A DNA stretch of 64,000 nucleotides, taken from positions 2,518,501-2,582,500 of the forward strand of contig LR738563.1 of NCBI GenBank assembly GCA_902685375.1, given 5' to 3'. Source of the DNA: Neostethus bicornis (taxonomy: Eukaryota; Chordata; Actinopteri; Atheriniformes; Phallostethidae). This document shows, piece after piece, positions 42,480-53,716 of this stretch (position 1 is the stretch's first letter; the number at the start of each line of letters is the position of its first letter). The translations under genes were made by a program, and so were the position numbers. Under the pieces are notes generated by a model that saw only the letters and a program-made list of their open reading frames with translations, did no database searches and was not told the DNA's origin.

Positions 42480-42624
42480 GATAAGCCCCCTGCAGGTTAG
42501 GGACAGAGTTCTGCTCCAAGTGGAGGAGTTTAAGTTTCTCAGGGTCTTGTTTAGAAGGATGGAGCAATGCAGTGATCTGTTGTTGTGAAGAAAGAACTGA
42601 ACTGAAAAGCAAAGCTCTTACTAG
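42480..42624 (+). mobile_element. LINE-A segment upstream of array 8
   Basis: 'gttctgctccaagtggagga', 'ctcagggtcttgtttagaag' and 'actgaaaagcaaagctctta' line up with 40845-41015. Confidence 0.75.
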
Positions 42625-43048
42625 TCAATCTACGTTCCTACCCTCCCCATGGTAACCAGGATCTACCTTCCTACGCTCACCATGGTAACCGGGATCTATG
42701 TTCCTACCCTCCCCATGGTAACCAGGATCTACCTTCCTACGCTCACCATGGTAACCAGGATCTACCTTCCTACGCTCACCATGGTAACCGGGATCTACGT
42801 TCCTACCCTCCCCATGGTAACCAGGATCTACCTTCCTACGCTCACCATGGTAACCGGGATCTACGTTCCTACCCTCACCATGGTAACCAGGATCTACGTT
42901 CCTACGCTCACCATGGTAACCCGGATCTATGTTGCTACCCTCACCGTGGTAACCAGGATATACGTTCCTACCCTCACCATGGTAACCAGGATCTACGTTC
43001 CTACCCTCACCATGGTAACCAGGATCTACGTTCCTACCATCACCGTGG
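42625..43048 (+). repeat. 33-bp minisatellite, array 8
   Basis: About 13 units with alternating CCCTCCCCATGG and GCTCACCATGG variants, suggesting expansion by two-unit blocks. Confidence 0.94.
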
Positions 43049-43122
43049 TAACCAGGCTTCCTGTCTGAGGCTGTCGCCCCATGACACGGCTCTGAATGAG
43101 CAGAAGATGAAGGAACAGAGAA
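43049..43122 (+). mobile_element. LINE-A 3' terminus after array 8
   Basis: 'cttcctgtctgaggctgtcg' through 'gagcagaagatgaaggaaca'. The stretch between the array and the tail is deleted, but orientation is collinear. Confidence 0.8.
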
Positions 43123-43480
43123 CTCCTCATAATAACTGTACCCACAGTGGTGTTAAAAATCTCCAATTAAAGGGAACACGTACTTTAAAAACAAAAATTA
43201 AAAAGAGATTAAACATTTACAGTATTAACAAACTGCATTATTCCAGAAGTCATTCCCACACTGTTCTAAAAACCCCTGCTGAAGCTGTGATCAGCAGACT
43301 TGATCATACACAGCCTAATAAACGCACGCATACTAACTGGGTAGCGAGCCTGCAGGGAGCTTGTTAAAGTAAATTAGCCTCATAAAAATCTATCAGCAGT
43401 CAACGTTAAAATGCAAGAGGACAATTAGATCATTGCAATTATCAGTGACTGTTAGGTGATACATTCAGAGCAGACAAACA
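43123..43480. other. No gene recognised; possible conserved noncoding DNA
   Basis: 43330-43460 is non-repetitive, with several AATTAG/CAATTA-type motifs. Only cross-species comparison could show constraint. Confidence 0.25.
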
Positions 43481-43485
43481 TGATC

Positions 43486-43850
43486 CTCCTTCATTCTGGA
43501 ACACTTCCTCCCCCTTCAAATCCTGCCCTAATTCAGCACAGCTGTTCCCCAATTGTCTGCCTGATTTCTCCACCTGTGTCTCGTCTTCATTTAAACCTTG
43601 GTGTTCACCACTCCATTGTCAGATCATCTGCTCTCCTGCTGCAGTCATGACGGTGTCCCTCCATGTCTGGTTCCTTAAAATCATGCTTCCCCTTTGATTG
43701 CCCCTCTGTCTGGTCCAACCCAGGATGCACAAGCCTGTTCAGGTTGGTTTCCAGGCTCCAAATGCCTACCACCAAACCTGATCAACTGCAACAAACAGAT
43801 AAAAGCTGGCTCTGCTTCTGGGTCCTACATCTCCACCATTACCATCATGA
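43486..43850. repeat. Repeat G, second copy
   Basis: Shares blocks with 34360-35150 as described there. Here both blocks have one orientation. Confidence 0.45.
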
Positions 43851-44053
43851 CAGATGTGTTGGCATGTTCTGAACAACTGAGCTGATAAAACCACATGTGG
43901 AATTTTTAATGTAAGTTTGAACTCATTTTTTCTTATTTTGATGCATAAAAAAAATCTTGATAGCATGTCAAAACAAGTCCAGTCAGAAAGGCATTTTTAA
44001 AAAAATATTAAACCATAAAAAACTTGGTGTCAAACATATGCATGTGAAAAACA
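43851..44053. other. No gene recognised
   Basis: Short AT-rich spacer. Confidence 0.3.
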
Positions 44054-44855
44054 TTGGCCAAGCTGATTGGTCTAGAGACGGTGTGGTGAGAGCTGCCATG
44101 CTGATTGGTCTAGAGACTGTGTGGTGAGAGCGGCCGTGCTGATTGGTCTAGAGACAGTGTGGTGAGAGTGGCCATGCTGATTGGTCTAGAGACAGTGTGG
44201 TGAGAGTGGCCATGCTGATTGGTCCAGAGACGATGTGGTGAGAGCGGCCATGCTGATTGGTCTAGAGACGGTGTGGTGAGAGCGGCCATGCTGATTGGTC
44301 TAGAGACGGTGTGGTGAGAGCGGCCATGCTGATTGGTCTAGAGACGGTGTGGTGAGAGCGGCCATGCTGATTGGTCTAGAGACGGTGTGGTGAGAGCGGC
44401 AATGCTGATTGGTCTAGAGACGGTGTGATGAGAGCGGCCATGCTGATTGGTCCAGAGACGGTGTGGTGAGAGCGGCCATGCTGATTGGTCTAGAGACAGT
44501 GTGATGAGAGCGGCCATGCTGATTGGTCTAGAGACGGTGTGATGAGAGCGGCCATGCTGATTGGTCCAGAGACGGTGTGGTGAGAGCGGCCGTGCTGATT
44601 GGTCTAGAGACGGTGTGGTCAGAGCGGCCGTGCTGATTGGTCTAGAGACGGCGTGGTCAGAGCGGCTGTGCTGATTGGTCTAGAGACAGTGTCACTGATT
44701 CAAAGACAGGAAACAGAGATGTTTGTAGCAGAGATGAAGATGCTGAGGATCTCTCTGGGAGTTTGGTGTGACCGAAGAAGATGCAGCAGATAGGGTTAGA
44801 TGGAAGAAACTGACTTGATGTGGTGCCCCCTGGAGGGGGATGCCGAAAGGAGAAT
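44054..44855 (+). mobile_element. LINE-B/VNTR copy E with internal deletion
   Basis: About 17 units (44058-44694), then 'caaagacaggaaacagagat' to 'ctctctgggag', then a jump to 'ggtgtgaccgaagaagatgc' and the 3' end ('gtggtgccccctggaggggg'). The stretch encoding TRMDRIRG to KEDMKIV is deleted. Confidence 0.87.
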
Positions 44856-45798
44856 GAGATTCCAGTAAATCTCTGATATTTAAGAACTTTATGCGTTGCT
44901 GTGTTTGTTTTTCCTCTGTCTTATTCATGGAGCTTCATCCACACATGAAGCACCTTTTCTGTTTCTGATCTTCTATTTGCCTTCAGTCTCTAACGATCAT
45001 CCACTCTTTTTTTCTTCTGTAACAGTTTGAATCTCATTGAACGTCAGATCATAACAGTAAACTGTTTTCAATGCATCTGATTAAAGGTTAGTGGATTAAA
45101 GTGAACGTGCTCATCACGACTTCTCTATAGCTTCCCTGCATGCTGCAGTAAACAAGCAGAATGTCCTTGATCCCAGGTTCTTCTTTCTCCATCCCTGCAT
45201 TCAAACTCCCATTCCTTATCTCACCCGCAGACCAGAGCGTGGACCGGTGTGCGCTGTTTGTTCCTCTTTGATGTCTTCCCTTCAGTGAGCCCCCTAGTGA
45301 GGAAATTAGCCACATTGAAGAAGTGAAAATCTCTGTTTCTCAGGTTGGTGAGAAATAAACCTTCTGAAATGAATAATAAAATGATTCTCTGGCTGGAACC
45401 TGGTCATGATGGACCAGGTTTTACTTCTTTAAATCCTCCTGGGATGTTTTAGGGATTATTAAGTTGTTTTTTTAATCTAATTCCTTTTCAAACGGTCTCG
45501 TTTGTGTACGTCCACGAGGTGTTTGACTCGTGTTTCTTCCTCTCATGGTTGAGACCTCGTGTGACTTCATTAGAGATATGAAGATAAATGTATTGATGGA
45601 GACGATCTTATTAAAACAGCAGAATGTGGTGTTTTTAATGCAGCTGCTTCTAATGGAGCTTTTATCCTCTCTAATTTTAAAATCAGGTCGTTTTAGTTTC
45701 ATTTGTTTGATTAATGAATCATTTTATTAAGTTTATGTTTATGAGCTAAAAATAATGGAAATTTGGTTTAATAATTAACAATTTTATTTTTTTATTTT
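44856..45798. other. No gene recognised
   Basis: About 0.9 kb of unique-looking sequence. The 75-aa minus-strand frame at 45088-45315 has no recognisable domain. Confidence 0.4.
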
Positions 45799-45799
45799 G

Positions 45800-45940
45800 T
45801 GAACGCTCGGTTTTCTCCGAGTTTGCATGTTCTCCCCCGTGTACACGGGGGTTTCCTCTGGGTATTGTGGTTTCCTTCCACCCTCAAAAAACATACATGT
45901 TGGCATAGACTCTGGCCCTCCCGACACCTCGTCAGGATTT
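45800..45940 (+). repeat. Repeat C, partial
   Basis: 'gagtttgcatgttctccccc', 'gtggtttccttccaccctca' and 'gactctggccctcccgacac'. Both ends missing. Confidence 0.65.
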
Positions 45941-46035
45941 TATTTTGAAGTTGAGCTGCTAAAAGTGCTAAAAAATAAATGTAAAAAAATAAATTATTTT
46001 CATTGTTTTTTTGTTTTTTTTTTTTTTAAATCATA

Positions 46036-46148
46036 ATGGTTCTCCTTTGTGGAACAGCCTGCCTGATGACCTCAGGGCTGCAAAAACTGTTGATGTTTTA
46101 AAAAGAGGCTGAAACCCACCTTTTTTATTTTCACAGATAGTTTATTAA
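46036..46148 (+). mobile_element. LINE-C fragment (ORF2 C-terminus)
   Basis: In one frame it reads PLWNSLPDDLRAAKTVDVFK, then RLKPTFF-like residues, the common C-terminal ending of a CR1/L2-like teleost LINE. A short, decayed remnant. Confidence 0.55.
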
Positions 46149-46305
46149 TCCTCTACCTGGGGTGTGTGTGTGTGTCACTCAGAGAGATTTTGAAGACTCT
46201 GATCTCTGGGTTAAGTTAAAAAAAAAAAAAAAAGTTCAGTATTTGGTTTTTACATGTGAGCAAATTAAGTCACACATTATCTTAAAAAGAGTTGCTTTTA
46301 AAAAC

Positions 46306-46615
46306 TCTGGGAGTGACCAGGATGGACAGGATCAGAGGAACAGCACATGTTAGAGGTTTTAAAGTCAGAGAGGTCAGACTGAGATGGTTTGGACATGTGC
46401 AGAGGAGAGAGAGAGAGTTCATCAGAAGAAGGATGCTGGGTTTGGAACCACCAGGAAAGAGGACTAGAGGAAGACCAAAGAGGAGGTTCATGGATACAGT
46501 GAAGGAAGACATGAAGATAGTTGGTGTGACTGAAGAGGATGCAGGAGATAGGGTTAGATGGAAGGAACTGACTTGCTGTGGCGCCCCCTGGAGAGAGGTG
46601 ATGAAATCAGAGGAA
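46306..46615 (+). mobile_element. LINE-B 3' tail without an array (copy H)
   Basis: Open through LGVTRMDRIRGTAHVRGFKV, REVRLRWFGHVQRREREFIR, RPKRRFMDTVKEDMKIVGVT and EEDAGDRVRWKELT. It starts downstream of the array position, so 5' truncation removed the VNTR. Useful as the tail reference. Confidence 0.85.
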
Positions 46616-46794
46616 GAGGAGGTGGATTTTTTAAAGACAGACTAACAAGTCTTTGCGAGTCAGAATTCTAGCTGACTCTTGGACATGTGTTCAAACACTT
46701 GTTTACCTCACTATGATCAGGTTGTGTGTGGACCAAACACACTTTTCTTAACTGTGTTTCTTCTTCTATCAGCCCGTGGATCATTCCGATCTGT

Positions 46795-47277
46795 GGAGGA
46801 TAGGAGCGTAGATCCTGGTTACCACGGTGAGGGTGGGAACGTAGATTCCGGTTACCACGGTGAGGATAGGAGTGTAGATCCTGGTTACCATGGTGAGGGT
46901 AGGAATGTAGATCCTGGTTACCATGGTGAGGGTGGGAACGTAGATCCTGGTTACCATGGTGAGGGTGGAAACGTAGATTCCGGTTACCACGGTGAGGATA
47001 GGAGTGTAGATCCTGGTTACCACGGTGAGGGTGGGAATGTAGATTCCGGTTACCATGGTGAGGGTAGGAACGTAGATCCTGGTTACCATGGTGAGGGTGG
47101 GAACGTAGATCCTGGTTACCACGGTGAGGATAGGAGTGTAGATTCTGGTTACCATGGTGAGGGTGGGAACGTAGATCCTGGTTACCATGGTGAGGGTAGG
47201 AACATAGATCCTGGTTACCATGGTGAGGGTGGGAACGTAGATCCTGGTTACCACGGTGAGGGTAGGAACGTAGATCT
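46795..47277 (-). repeat. 33-bp minisatellite, array 9
   Basis: About 15 units. Variants GAGGATAGGAGTG, GGTGGGAACG and GATTCCGG recur in the same order, a higher-order pattern of four to five units. No LINE-A flanks. Confidence 0.94.
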
Positions 47278-47729
47278 TTGTCTTAATTGGCCAATGACAT
47301 TTACAGAAGAAATCAAAATGATGCAGCAACAAAGGTTTAATGAAACACTGACGACCAACTAGAAAGGGGCACAGCCTGTGTGGGATGGCACAAAGGAAGC
47401 GGCATTCTGGAGGTAAACAAAAGAAACCAAGACAGAGGAAAATAAATGAACAAATTAAAGCAGGTGAAGAGGGAATAAACACTGAAAATTAAAAATAGAA
47501 AACCATGCCTCTGATTTGAGGTGTCCCAGTTCCAGGTATACAGATCTGGTATGGTTACTTGTTTTACTCAAAACAACCGACATGTTCTCAGTTTGATTTA
47601 CTTAGAATCAAATCATTGTAATGATTGTTTTATTTTTTAAATTCATAACAGTGAGTGAGCAAAATTTAATCCCCATGATAAGTTTCTTCACAGACGAATC
47701 AGGCCAGATGTTTGTTTTATTTTGAACTC
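47278..47729. other. No gene recognised
   Basis: Unique-looking sequence. Confidence 0.35.
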
Positions 47730-47733
47730 TTAA

Positions 47734-48291
47734 AGGTCCCCTATTATGCAAAACTGACTTTTATGAGGTTTTAACCTTTTATTTTACTTAGTACTACCCC
47801 AAACAATCCCCCAAAGTGTGTTTTATTGTGATTCATGCTATTTTGAGATATTTAAATTCAAAGTAAGGGGCGTGTTCTCCAAACCTGTAACGACTGGTGG
47901 AACATAGTGACGTACATCTGTTTTTTGTTCAGCCCCCTGCAGCTCAAACACCCTCCCCCACTTCTACCTGCTCTCCACCCTGATATCCACCCATTTCCGT
48001 GCTTCACTCTACTGTGAAGCACACCTCGCCCCTCCCGCTCCACGCTGTGCTGGGTGGGTGGGGAAATCACAATGAATGACAACCAATCGCAACCAACGGG
48101 GCGGGTCCCGGGAAAAAAAAAAGAAAAAAAGACTGAAACAAGCTGTTTTGAGTTCCGGGTATGAAACTGCGCTCCAAAACAGGCTAGTATTTATAACCTT
48201 TTGTGTTGAGATTGTGGCGGAATGTAAAATTATGCATATCAGATACATAGCACAGGATAAAATAAGGGAAAAAAGGCATAATAGGGGACCT
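47734..48291. mobile_element. piggyBac-type MITE
   Basis: TIR AGGTCCCCTATTATGC at the left and its complement GCATAATAGGGGACCT at the right. Each end is flanked by TTAA (47730-47733 and 48292-48295), the piggyBac target. 558 bp, with no transposase frame, hence non-autonomous. Confidence 0.88.
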
Positions 48292-48348
48292 TTAAAGAGA
48301 CAGTAGCTTATTTATCGTTTGGGAGAAATTGATTTGTTTCAATCGTTC

Positions 48349-48598
48349 AAAGTCAGGATGCCCCCCGTGCGCCTCGCTGGTGAGGTGTTTTTTGGGTATG
48401 TCCCACTGGGAGGAGACCAAGAGGAAGACCCTGGACCCACTGGAGAGACTGTCTCACAGCTGGCTGGGGAACGACTCAGGATCCTCCTGGGTGAGCTGGA
48501 GGATGCAGCCAGGGTGAGAGAAGCCTGGGCTTCCCGTTTAGGGCTGTTGCCCGTCTAGGGCAGACGCCGGGTAACTACAAGACGATGGAACGTAACAA
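48349..48598 (+). mobile_element. LINE-A 3' tail
   Basis: Encodes RMPPVRLAGEVFFGYVPLGG, DPGPTGETVSQLAGERLRIL and ELEDAARVREAWASRLGLLP. The terminus ends near 'acaagacgatggaacg'. Confidence 0.85.
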
Positions 48599-48634
48599 TC
48601 GTTCAAAAAGAAAAAAAACAAAAATTGTCTTTTT

Positions 48635-48780
48635 TTCGGGCAGAATGGTGGCCTCACAGCAAGAAGGTCAGGGGCTTGAGTTTCAGTGGCTTGAAACACT
48701 GTCCTTTATGTGTGTAGTTTGCATGTTCTCCCTGTGTATGTGTAATTTTTTTCTGGTTACCCCCCCACTCTCGAAAAACA
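48635..48780 (+). repeat. Repeat C, left part, interrupted by Tc1-2
   Basis: 'ggcctcacagcaagaaggtc', 'gtagtttgcatgttctccct' and 'cactctcgaaaaaca', continuing at 50409 on the far side of the transposon. Confidence 0.82.
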
Positions 48781-48782
48781 TA

Positions 48783-50408
48783 CACTCAACAAAAATATAA
48801 ACGCAACACTTTTGTTTTTGCTCCCATTTTTCATGAGATGGACTTGAAGATCTAAAATTCATTCCAGATACACAATATTACCATTTCTCTCAAACACTGT
48901 TCACAAATTTGTCTAAATGTGTGATAGTGAGCACTTCTGCTTTGCTGAGATAATCCATCCCACCTCAGTGGTGTGCCACATCAAGATGCTGATCCGACAT
49001 CATGATTAGTGCACAAGTGTTCCTTATACTGCCCACAATAAAAGGCCACCCTGAAATGTGTTTTTTGTTTTTGCTTTATTGGCGGCCTGGGGACTCAGAA
49101 CCAGTCAGTATCTGGTGTGACCACCATTTGCCTCATGCAGTGCAACACATCTTCTTCGCATAGAGTTTATCAGATTGTCTATTGTGGCCTGTGGAATGTT
49201 GGTCCACTCCTCTTCAATGGCTGAGCGAAGTTGCTGGATATTAGTGGGAACTGGTGCACGCTGTCGTATACGCCGGTCAAGCACATCCCAAACATGTTCA
49301 ATGGGTGACATGTCCGGTGAGTATGCTGGCCATGCAAGAACTGGGACATTTTCAGCTTCCAAGAATTGTGTACAGATCCTTGCAACATGGCCGTGCATTA
49401 TCTTGCTGAAACATGAGGTGATGTTCATGGATGTATGGCACAACAATGGGCCTCAGGATCACGGTATCTCTGTGCATTCAAAATGCCATCAATAAAATGC
49501 ACCTCTGTTCTTCGTCCATAACAGATGCCTGCCCATACCATAACCCCACCACCACCATGGGCCACTCCATCCACAACATTGACATCAGCAAAGCGCTCAC
49601 ACACACGACGCCACACACGCTGTCTGCCATCTGCCCTGAACAATATAAACCAAGATTCATCCGTGAAGAGAACACCTCTCCAACGTGCTAGACACCATCG
49701 GATGTGAGCATTTGCCCGCTCAAGTCTGTTACGGCGACGATCTGGAGTCAGGTTAAGACCCCGATGAGGACGACGAGCATGCAGTTGAGCTTCTCTGAGA
49801 CGGTTTCTGACAGTTTGTGCAGAAATTGTTTGGTTATGCAAACCAATTGTTCCAGCAGCTGTCTGAGTGGCTGGTCTCAGACGATCTCGGAGGTGAACCT
49901 GCTGGATGTGGAGGTCCTGGGCTGGTGTGGTTACTCGTGGTCTGCGGTTGTGAGGCCGGTTGGATGTACTGCCATATTCTCTGAAACGCCTTTGGAGACG
50001 GCTTATGGTGGAGAAATGAACATTCAATGCACGAGCAACAGATCTGGTTGACATTCCTGCTGTCAGCATGCCAATTGCACGCTCCCTCATGCTTGTGGCA
50101 TGTGTTGCATTTTGCTGTGAGACAAAACTGCACATTTCAGGGTGGCCTTTTATTGTGGGCAGTATAAGGAAAACCTGTGCACTAATCGTGATGTCAGATC
50201 AGCATCTTGATGTGGCACACTTGTGAGGTGGGATGGATTATCTCAGCAAAGCAGAAGTGCTCACTATCACACATTTAGACAGATTTGTGAACAATGTTTG
50301 AGAGAAATGGTAATATTGTGTATCTGGAATGAATTTTAGATCTTCAAGTCCATCTCATGAAAAATGGGAGCAAAAACAAAAGTGTTGCGTTTATATTTTT
50401 GTTGAGTG
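48783..50408 (-). mobile_element. Tc1-2, Tc1/mariner-like transposon, inactivated
   Basis: TIRs of about 278 bp (48783-49060 and 50131-50408) starting CACTCAACAAAAATATAAAC. TA flanks at 48781-48782 and 50409-50410. It inserted in the 'aaacaTAcatgttagg' block of a repeat C copy. The internal transposase is broken. Confidence 0.92.
49105..50135 (-). pseudogene. Tc1/IS630-type transposase, frameshifted
   Basis: The first part, from the ATG at 50135 (starting inside the TIR), has a helix-turn-helix pattern (AGMSTRSVARALNVHFSTIS) and the first catalytic aspartate (LFTDESWF, residue 159). Reading is lost after residues NAQRYRD, near 49460. A second frame ending at 49105 carries PAYSPDMSPIEHVW with the catalytic glutamate and the C-terminus HEANGGHTRY. 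The segment that should hold the second catalytic aspartate is damaged between the two, so the product cannot be active. The frame lies wholly within Tc1-2. Family by recognition of DDE motifs. Breaks are seen directly. Confidence 0.9.
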
Positions 50409-50545
50409 TACATGTTAGGTTGATTGGCTGCTTTGAAAATGGCCCTAAGATTGAGTGTGTGGCCCTGCGACAGACTGGCGACCTGTTCAGGTAGGTGTAT
50501 CCTGCCTCTCGACTCTAATCAGCCAGGATAGGTTCCGGTAACCCC
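50409..50545 (+). repeat. Repeat C, right part
   Basis: Resumes 'catgttaggttgattggctg', 'cgacagactggcgacctgtt' and 'agccaggataggttccggta'. Confidence 0.82.
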
Positions 50546-50549
50546 CGCA

Positions 50550-50600
50550 GGCTTTCTAAGTGAGGCTGTTGCCCCCAGGATTCGATGCCGGATAGTTCCA
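50550..50600 (+). mobile_element. LINE-A terminus fragment
   Basis: 'aagtgaggctgttgccccca' resembles the end of LINE-A. Too short to be sure. Confidence 0.45.
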
Positions 50601-50705
50601 ACTAAACCGATCTTCACTTAGAACTGTTTTACATGACATCAGAAGATCATCAGAACATTTCTGGTTGTCATGGTTACCTTTATGATCATCAAAAGCATGC
50701 TTGAA

Positions 50706-50900
50706 CTGTTCCGTTCCGTCATCTTCCGTTGATATGGAGCCGGATCTTGGGGATACCAGCCTCAGATGGGAAGCCCAGACTTGTCTCACACTGGCTGCAT
50801 CCTCCAGTTTCCCAGGAACATCCTGAGGTGTTCCCTGTCCAGCTGTGAGACATAGTCTCTGCAGCAGGTCCTGGGTCTGACTCTTGGTCTCCTCCCGGCG
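50706..50900 (-). mobile_element. LINE-A 3' tail, antisense
   Basis: 'ttccgtcatcttccgttgat' through 'ctcttggtctcctcccggcg'. Confidence 0.82.
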
Positions 50901-51788
50901 CTAACGCTCTCTGACGGACACATCGTTGTCGTTAAGCCGTTCTAAATTCCTCTAAACTTTACTCATAATTTGTATCAAACTTTGCAGACTAACTCCTCCC
51001 CACTCGAGATGAGCCGTTCGGCTCCCGCTGTGCGTCTTCTTCTGAAACTCATCTCTTACATTCTACCTTTAGTCCTGAGTAGTTGTTTATTTTGAATTTA
51101 ATAATAAAATCCCCAAAATATCTGTTTTCTAATCCTGGTGGTACAGTAGAGTCAGTAAGACGATGGAAGAGGGAGACACAGACTCTGAGATAAGAGCAGG
51201 AAGAATAAACATGAAGGGAGGAACGATAGCAGGAACTAGTAAAAAAAAAAACTGTATTTTTACTTTAGGGACTGATGGATTCTCAAACGTCCCAGTGTCT
51301 TTGAACACAACCAAACTGAAGAGGTTTCCTTTTAAAATGAACTGATTTTTCATTTCAATTCATTATTATGCTTTAAAAGCTTCATTTTTAGGGAGAAGCA
51401 AACAAATTTGGCTTGGATTAATTGGAACAAATCAGTTTAGTCATTAACGAGCTTTAAAGAAAAACTCTAGTAAAAAAAAAACATTTCGATCAAACTGTAA
51501 AGCAAATTGTTTTGAATTGTTTTTCGAAACGTGCATTTTTTTTCTTGAGGAATTAAGTGTAACAAATGGCCCAAAAATACCGCGCCGTAGCCTGAGGGTT
51601 TAGTCGTTTTGTTTTATTTTTTAGCCTCTGGTCATGTAGTCCCAAATTTACAAGAGAATTACCAAAAATAACTTGATCCAGGCGGAACGTCTCTTTTACT
51701 GTACATCTCACAAAACCAGCTTTTATTTGGGATTTACTCCCAACTCTGGAGCTGTGTGACCCCTCATCTCTCCCTCTCGCCTTTAAGA
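50901..51788. other. No gene recognised
   Basis: About 0.9 kb of unique-looking sequence with several A- or T-runs. Confidence 0.4.
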
Positions 51789-51789
51789 C

Positions 51790-51964
51790 GTCCCAGTCAT
51801 TCATCTTCTGAACTGTTTGTCCCTCATGGGGCCATGCGGAGAGCTGGAGCCTATCCGGGCTGATTTCAGACGAGAAGCAGGCCACACATACACACAACCA
51901 TCCACACACACATTTATTCCTGGGGCAACCTGGCATGCATGTTTTTGAAGAGTGGGAAGAAACA
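51790..51964 (-). repeat. Repeat C, antisense, interrupted by LINE-A/array 10
   Basis: 'gagcctatccgggctgattt' through 'gcatgcatgtttttgaagag' then 'tgggaagaaac', where the 33-bp array begins. Confidence 0.75.
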
Positions 51965-51965
51965 G

Positions 51966-52530
51966 TTCCTATCCTCACCGTGGTAACCGGGATCTACGTT
52001 CCTACCCTCACCATGGTAACCAGGATCTACGTTCTTACCCTCACCATGGTAACCAGGATCTGCGTTCCTACCCTCACCATGGTAACCAGGATCTGCGTTC
52101 CTACCCTCACCATGGTAACCAGGATCTACAATCATACCCTCACCATGGTAACCAGGATCTACAATCATACCCTCAGCGTGGTAACCAGGATCTGCGTTCC
52201 TCCCCTCACCGTGGTAACCGGGATCTATGTTCCTACCCTCACCGTGGTAACCAGGATCTACGTTCCTACCCTCACCATGGTAACCAGGATCTACGTTCCT
52301 ACCCTCACCATGGTAACCAGGATCTACGTTCCTACCCTCACCATGGTAACCAGGATCTACGTTCCTACCCTCACCATGGTAACCAGGATCTACAATCATA
52401 CCCTCAGCATGGTAACCAGGATCTGCGTTCCTACCCTCACCATGGTAACCAGGATCTACATACGTTCCTACCCTCATCATGGTAACCAGGATCTACGTAC
52501 GCTCCTACCATCACCATGGTAACCTGTGTG
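51966..52530 (+). repeat. 33-bp minisatellite, array 10
   Basis: About 17 units. An ATCATACCC variant in place of GTTCCTACC marks three units in two places, which suggests internal duplication. The last units carry TACATACG/TACGTACG insertions. It continues directly into LINE-A. Confidence 0.95.
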
Positions 52531-52793
52531 GGGGGGTGACCAAAAAAACGAGATTGTGTATACAAGCAGCTGAAATGATCTTCTTCTGCATTGCGGCTGG
52601 CCTCTTGCTCAGATAGAGGGAGGAGCTCTGCTATTGAGGAGGAGCTTGAATTGGAGCGTGTTCCTTCAGGTCGAGAGAAGCATGTTAGGGTGGTTCATGT
52701 ATCTGGTTGTGTCCGTGTTGATGTGGTTAGGGCACGTCCAACCGGACGTGCCCTAGAGGCAGACCTCAGACCTACTGGAGGGACTATGTCTAA
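52531..52793 (+). mobile_element. LINE-A 3' part after array 10
   Basis: 'gtgtgggggggtgaccaaaa' (the CGW-VTK segment), 'gtatacaagcagctgaaatg' (IQAAEM), then ELELERV and GRALEADLRPTGGTM. It lacks the 3' terminus. Confidence 0.82.
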
Positions 52794-52844
52794 AATATGT
52801 AAACTATTTAAAATCAGGTGAAAATTTAACCCCACATACATACA

Positions 52845-53085
52845 TTTGGGTGGAGACGGTGGCCGCATGGTTAGCGCGTTCGCCCGCGGACCGGAAGGTC
52901 GCGGGTTCGCGTCCCACGGAGAGCACGTCTAGGGTCCTTGGAGAAGACACCTAACCCCCACTTCTCCCACCATTGGTGCTGTTGAAGGGCAGCCTGCTGC
53001 GGTGTAAGGAGTGCAGCAAACAAATTTCCCCGGTGAGGGATGAATAGAGTAATTCAAAAATAAAAAAAATAAAAAAATAAAAATA
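52845..53085 (+). repeat. SINE-1, full copy
   Basis: Head 'gtggccgcatggttagcgcg', B-box GGTTCGCGTCCC, body 'cttggagaagacacctaacc' and 'cagcctgctgcggtgtaag', and an A-rich tail. Confidence 0.87.
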
Positions 53086-53560
53086 CATGCTTGAACATAG
53101 AACCAATTTTATGCATTTAAATACTAATTCATTAAATCATTAGGATGTGTAAGTACGATGCATTAGAACTGATCTTCCTCTGCAGGGTGGCTGGGCTGGG
53201 CTCTTACTAGAGTCTACAGTAGCCTTACGGTATTGCTGTTTTCCTGCTCAAGGTTAAATGTACTGATGAACAACATGGAACACACACACACATCTGTCAT
53301 TTGAACCACAATCCTCTCAGCAGGGAAGTGCTTATTTTTCAGAAAAAAATCATCTTATTTTTGTATTTGTAAAATGACTATTTTATCTCCACCAAGCTGG
53401 TTAAACTCAGTCGTGTTTTTTTAAAGCTGTTTATTTTTTATAAGCCAACATCTTGTTTGAATCTTTAAAACTAGGACAGTTATTTACATAAATGGCTGTC
53501 ATTATACCTCAATGGGCCTTTTTTATTTGGTCAAATTAAATTAGAAATTATGTGCTTGTA
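53086..53560. other. No gene recognised
   Basis: AT-rich. 53174-53205 ('tcttcctctgcagggtggct') may be a LINE-A scrap of the SFLCRVAG segment. Confidence 0.3.
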
Positions 53561-53561
53561 G

Positions 53562-53716
53562 ATCCTGGTTACCACGGTGAGGGTTGGAAGGTAGATCTTG
53601 GTTACCATGGTGAGGGTAGGAGCGTAGGTCCTGGTTGCCATGGTGAGGGTAGGAACGTTAATCCCGGTTACCACGGTGAGTGTATGAACGTAGATCCCGG
53701 TTACCACGGTGAGGGA
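53562..53716 (-). repeat. 33-bp minisatellite, array 11, five units
   Basis: Short array with strongly diverged units and no LINE-A flank. Probably an old, contracted array. Confidence 0.9.
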
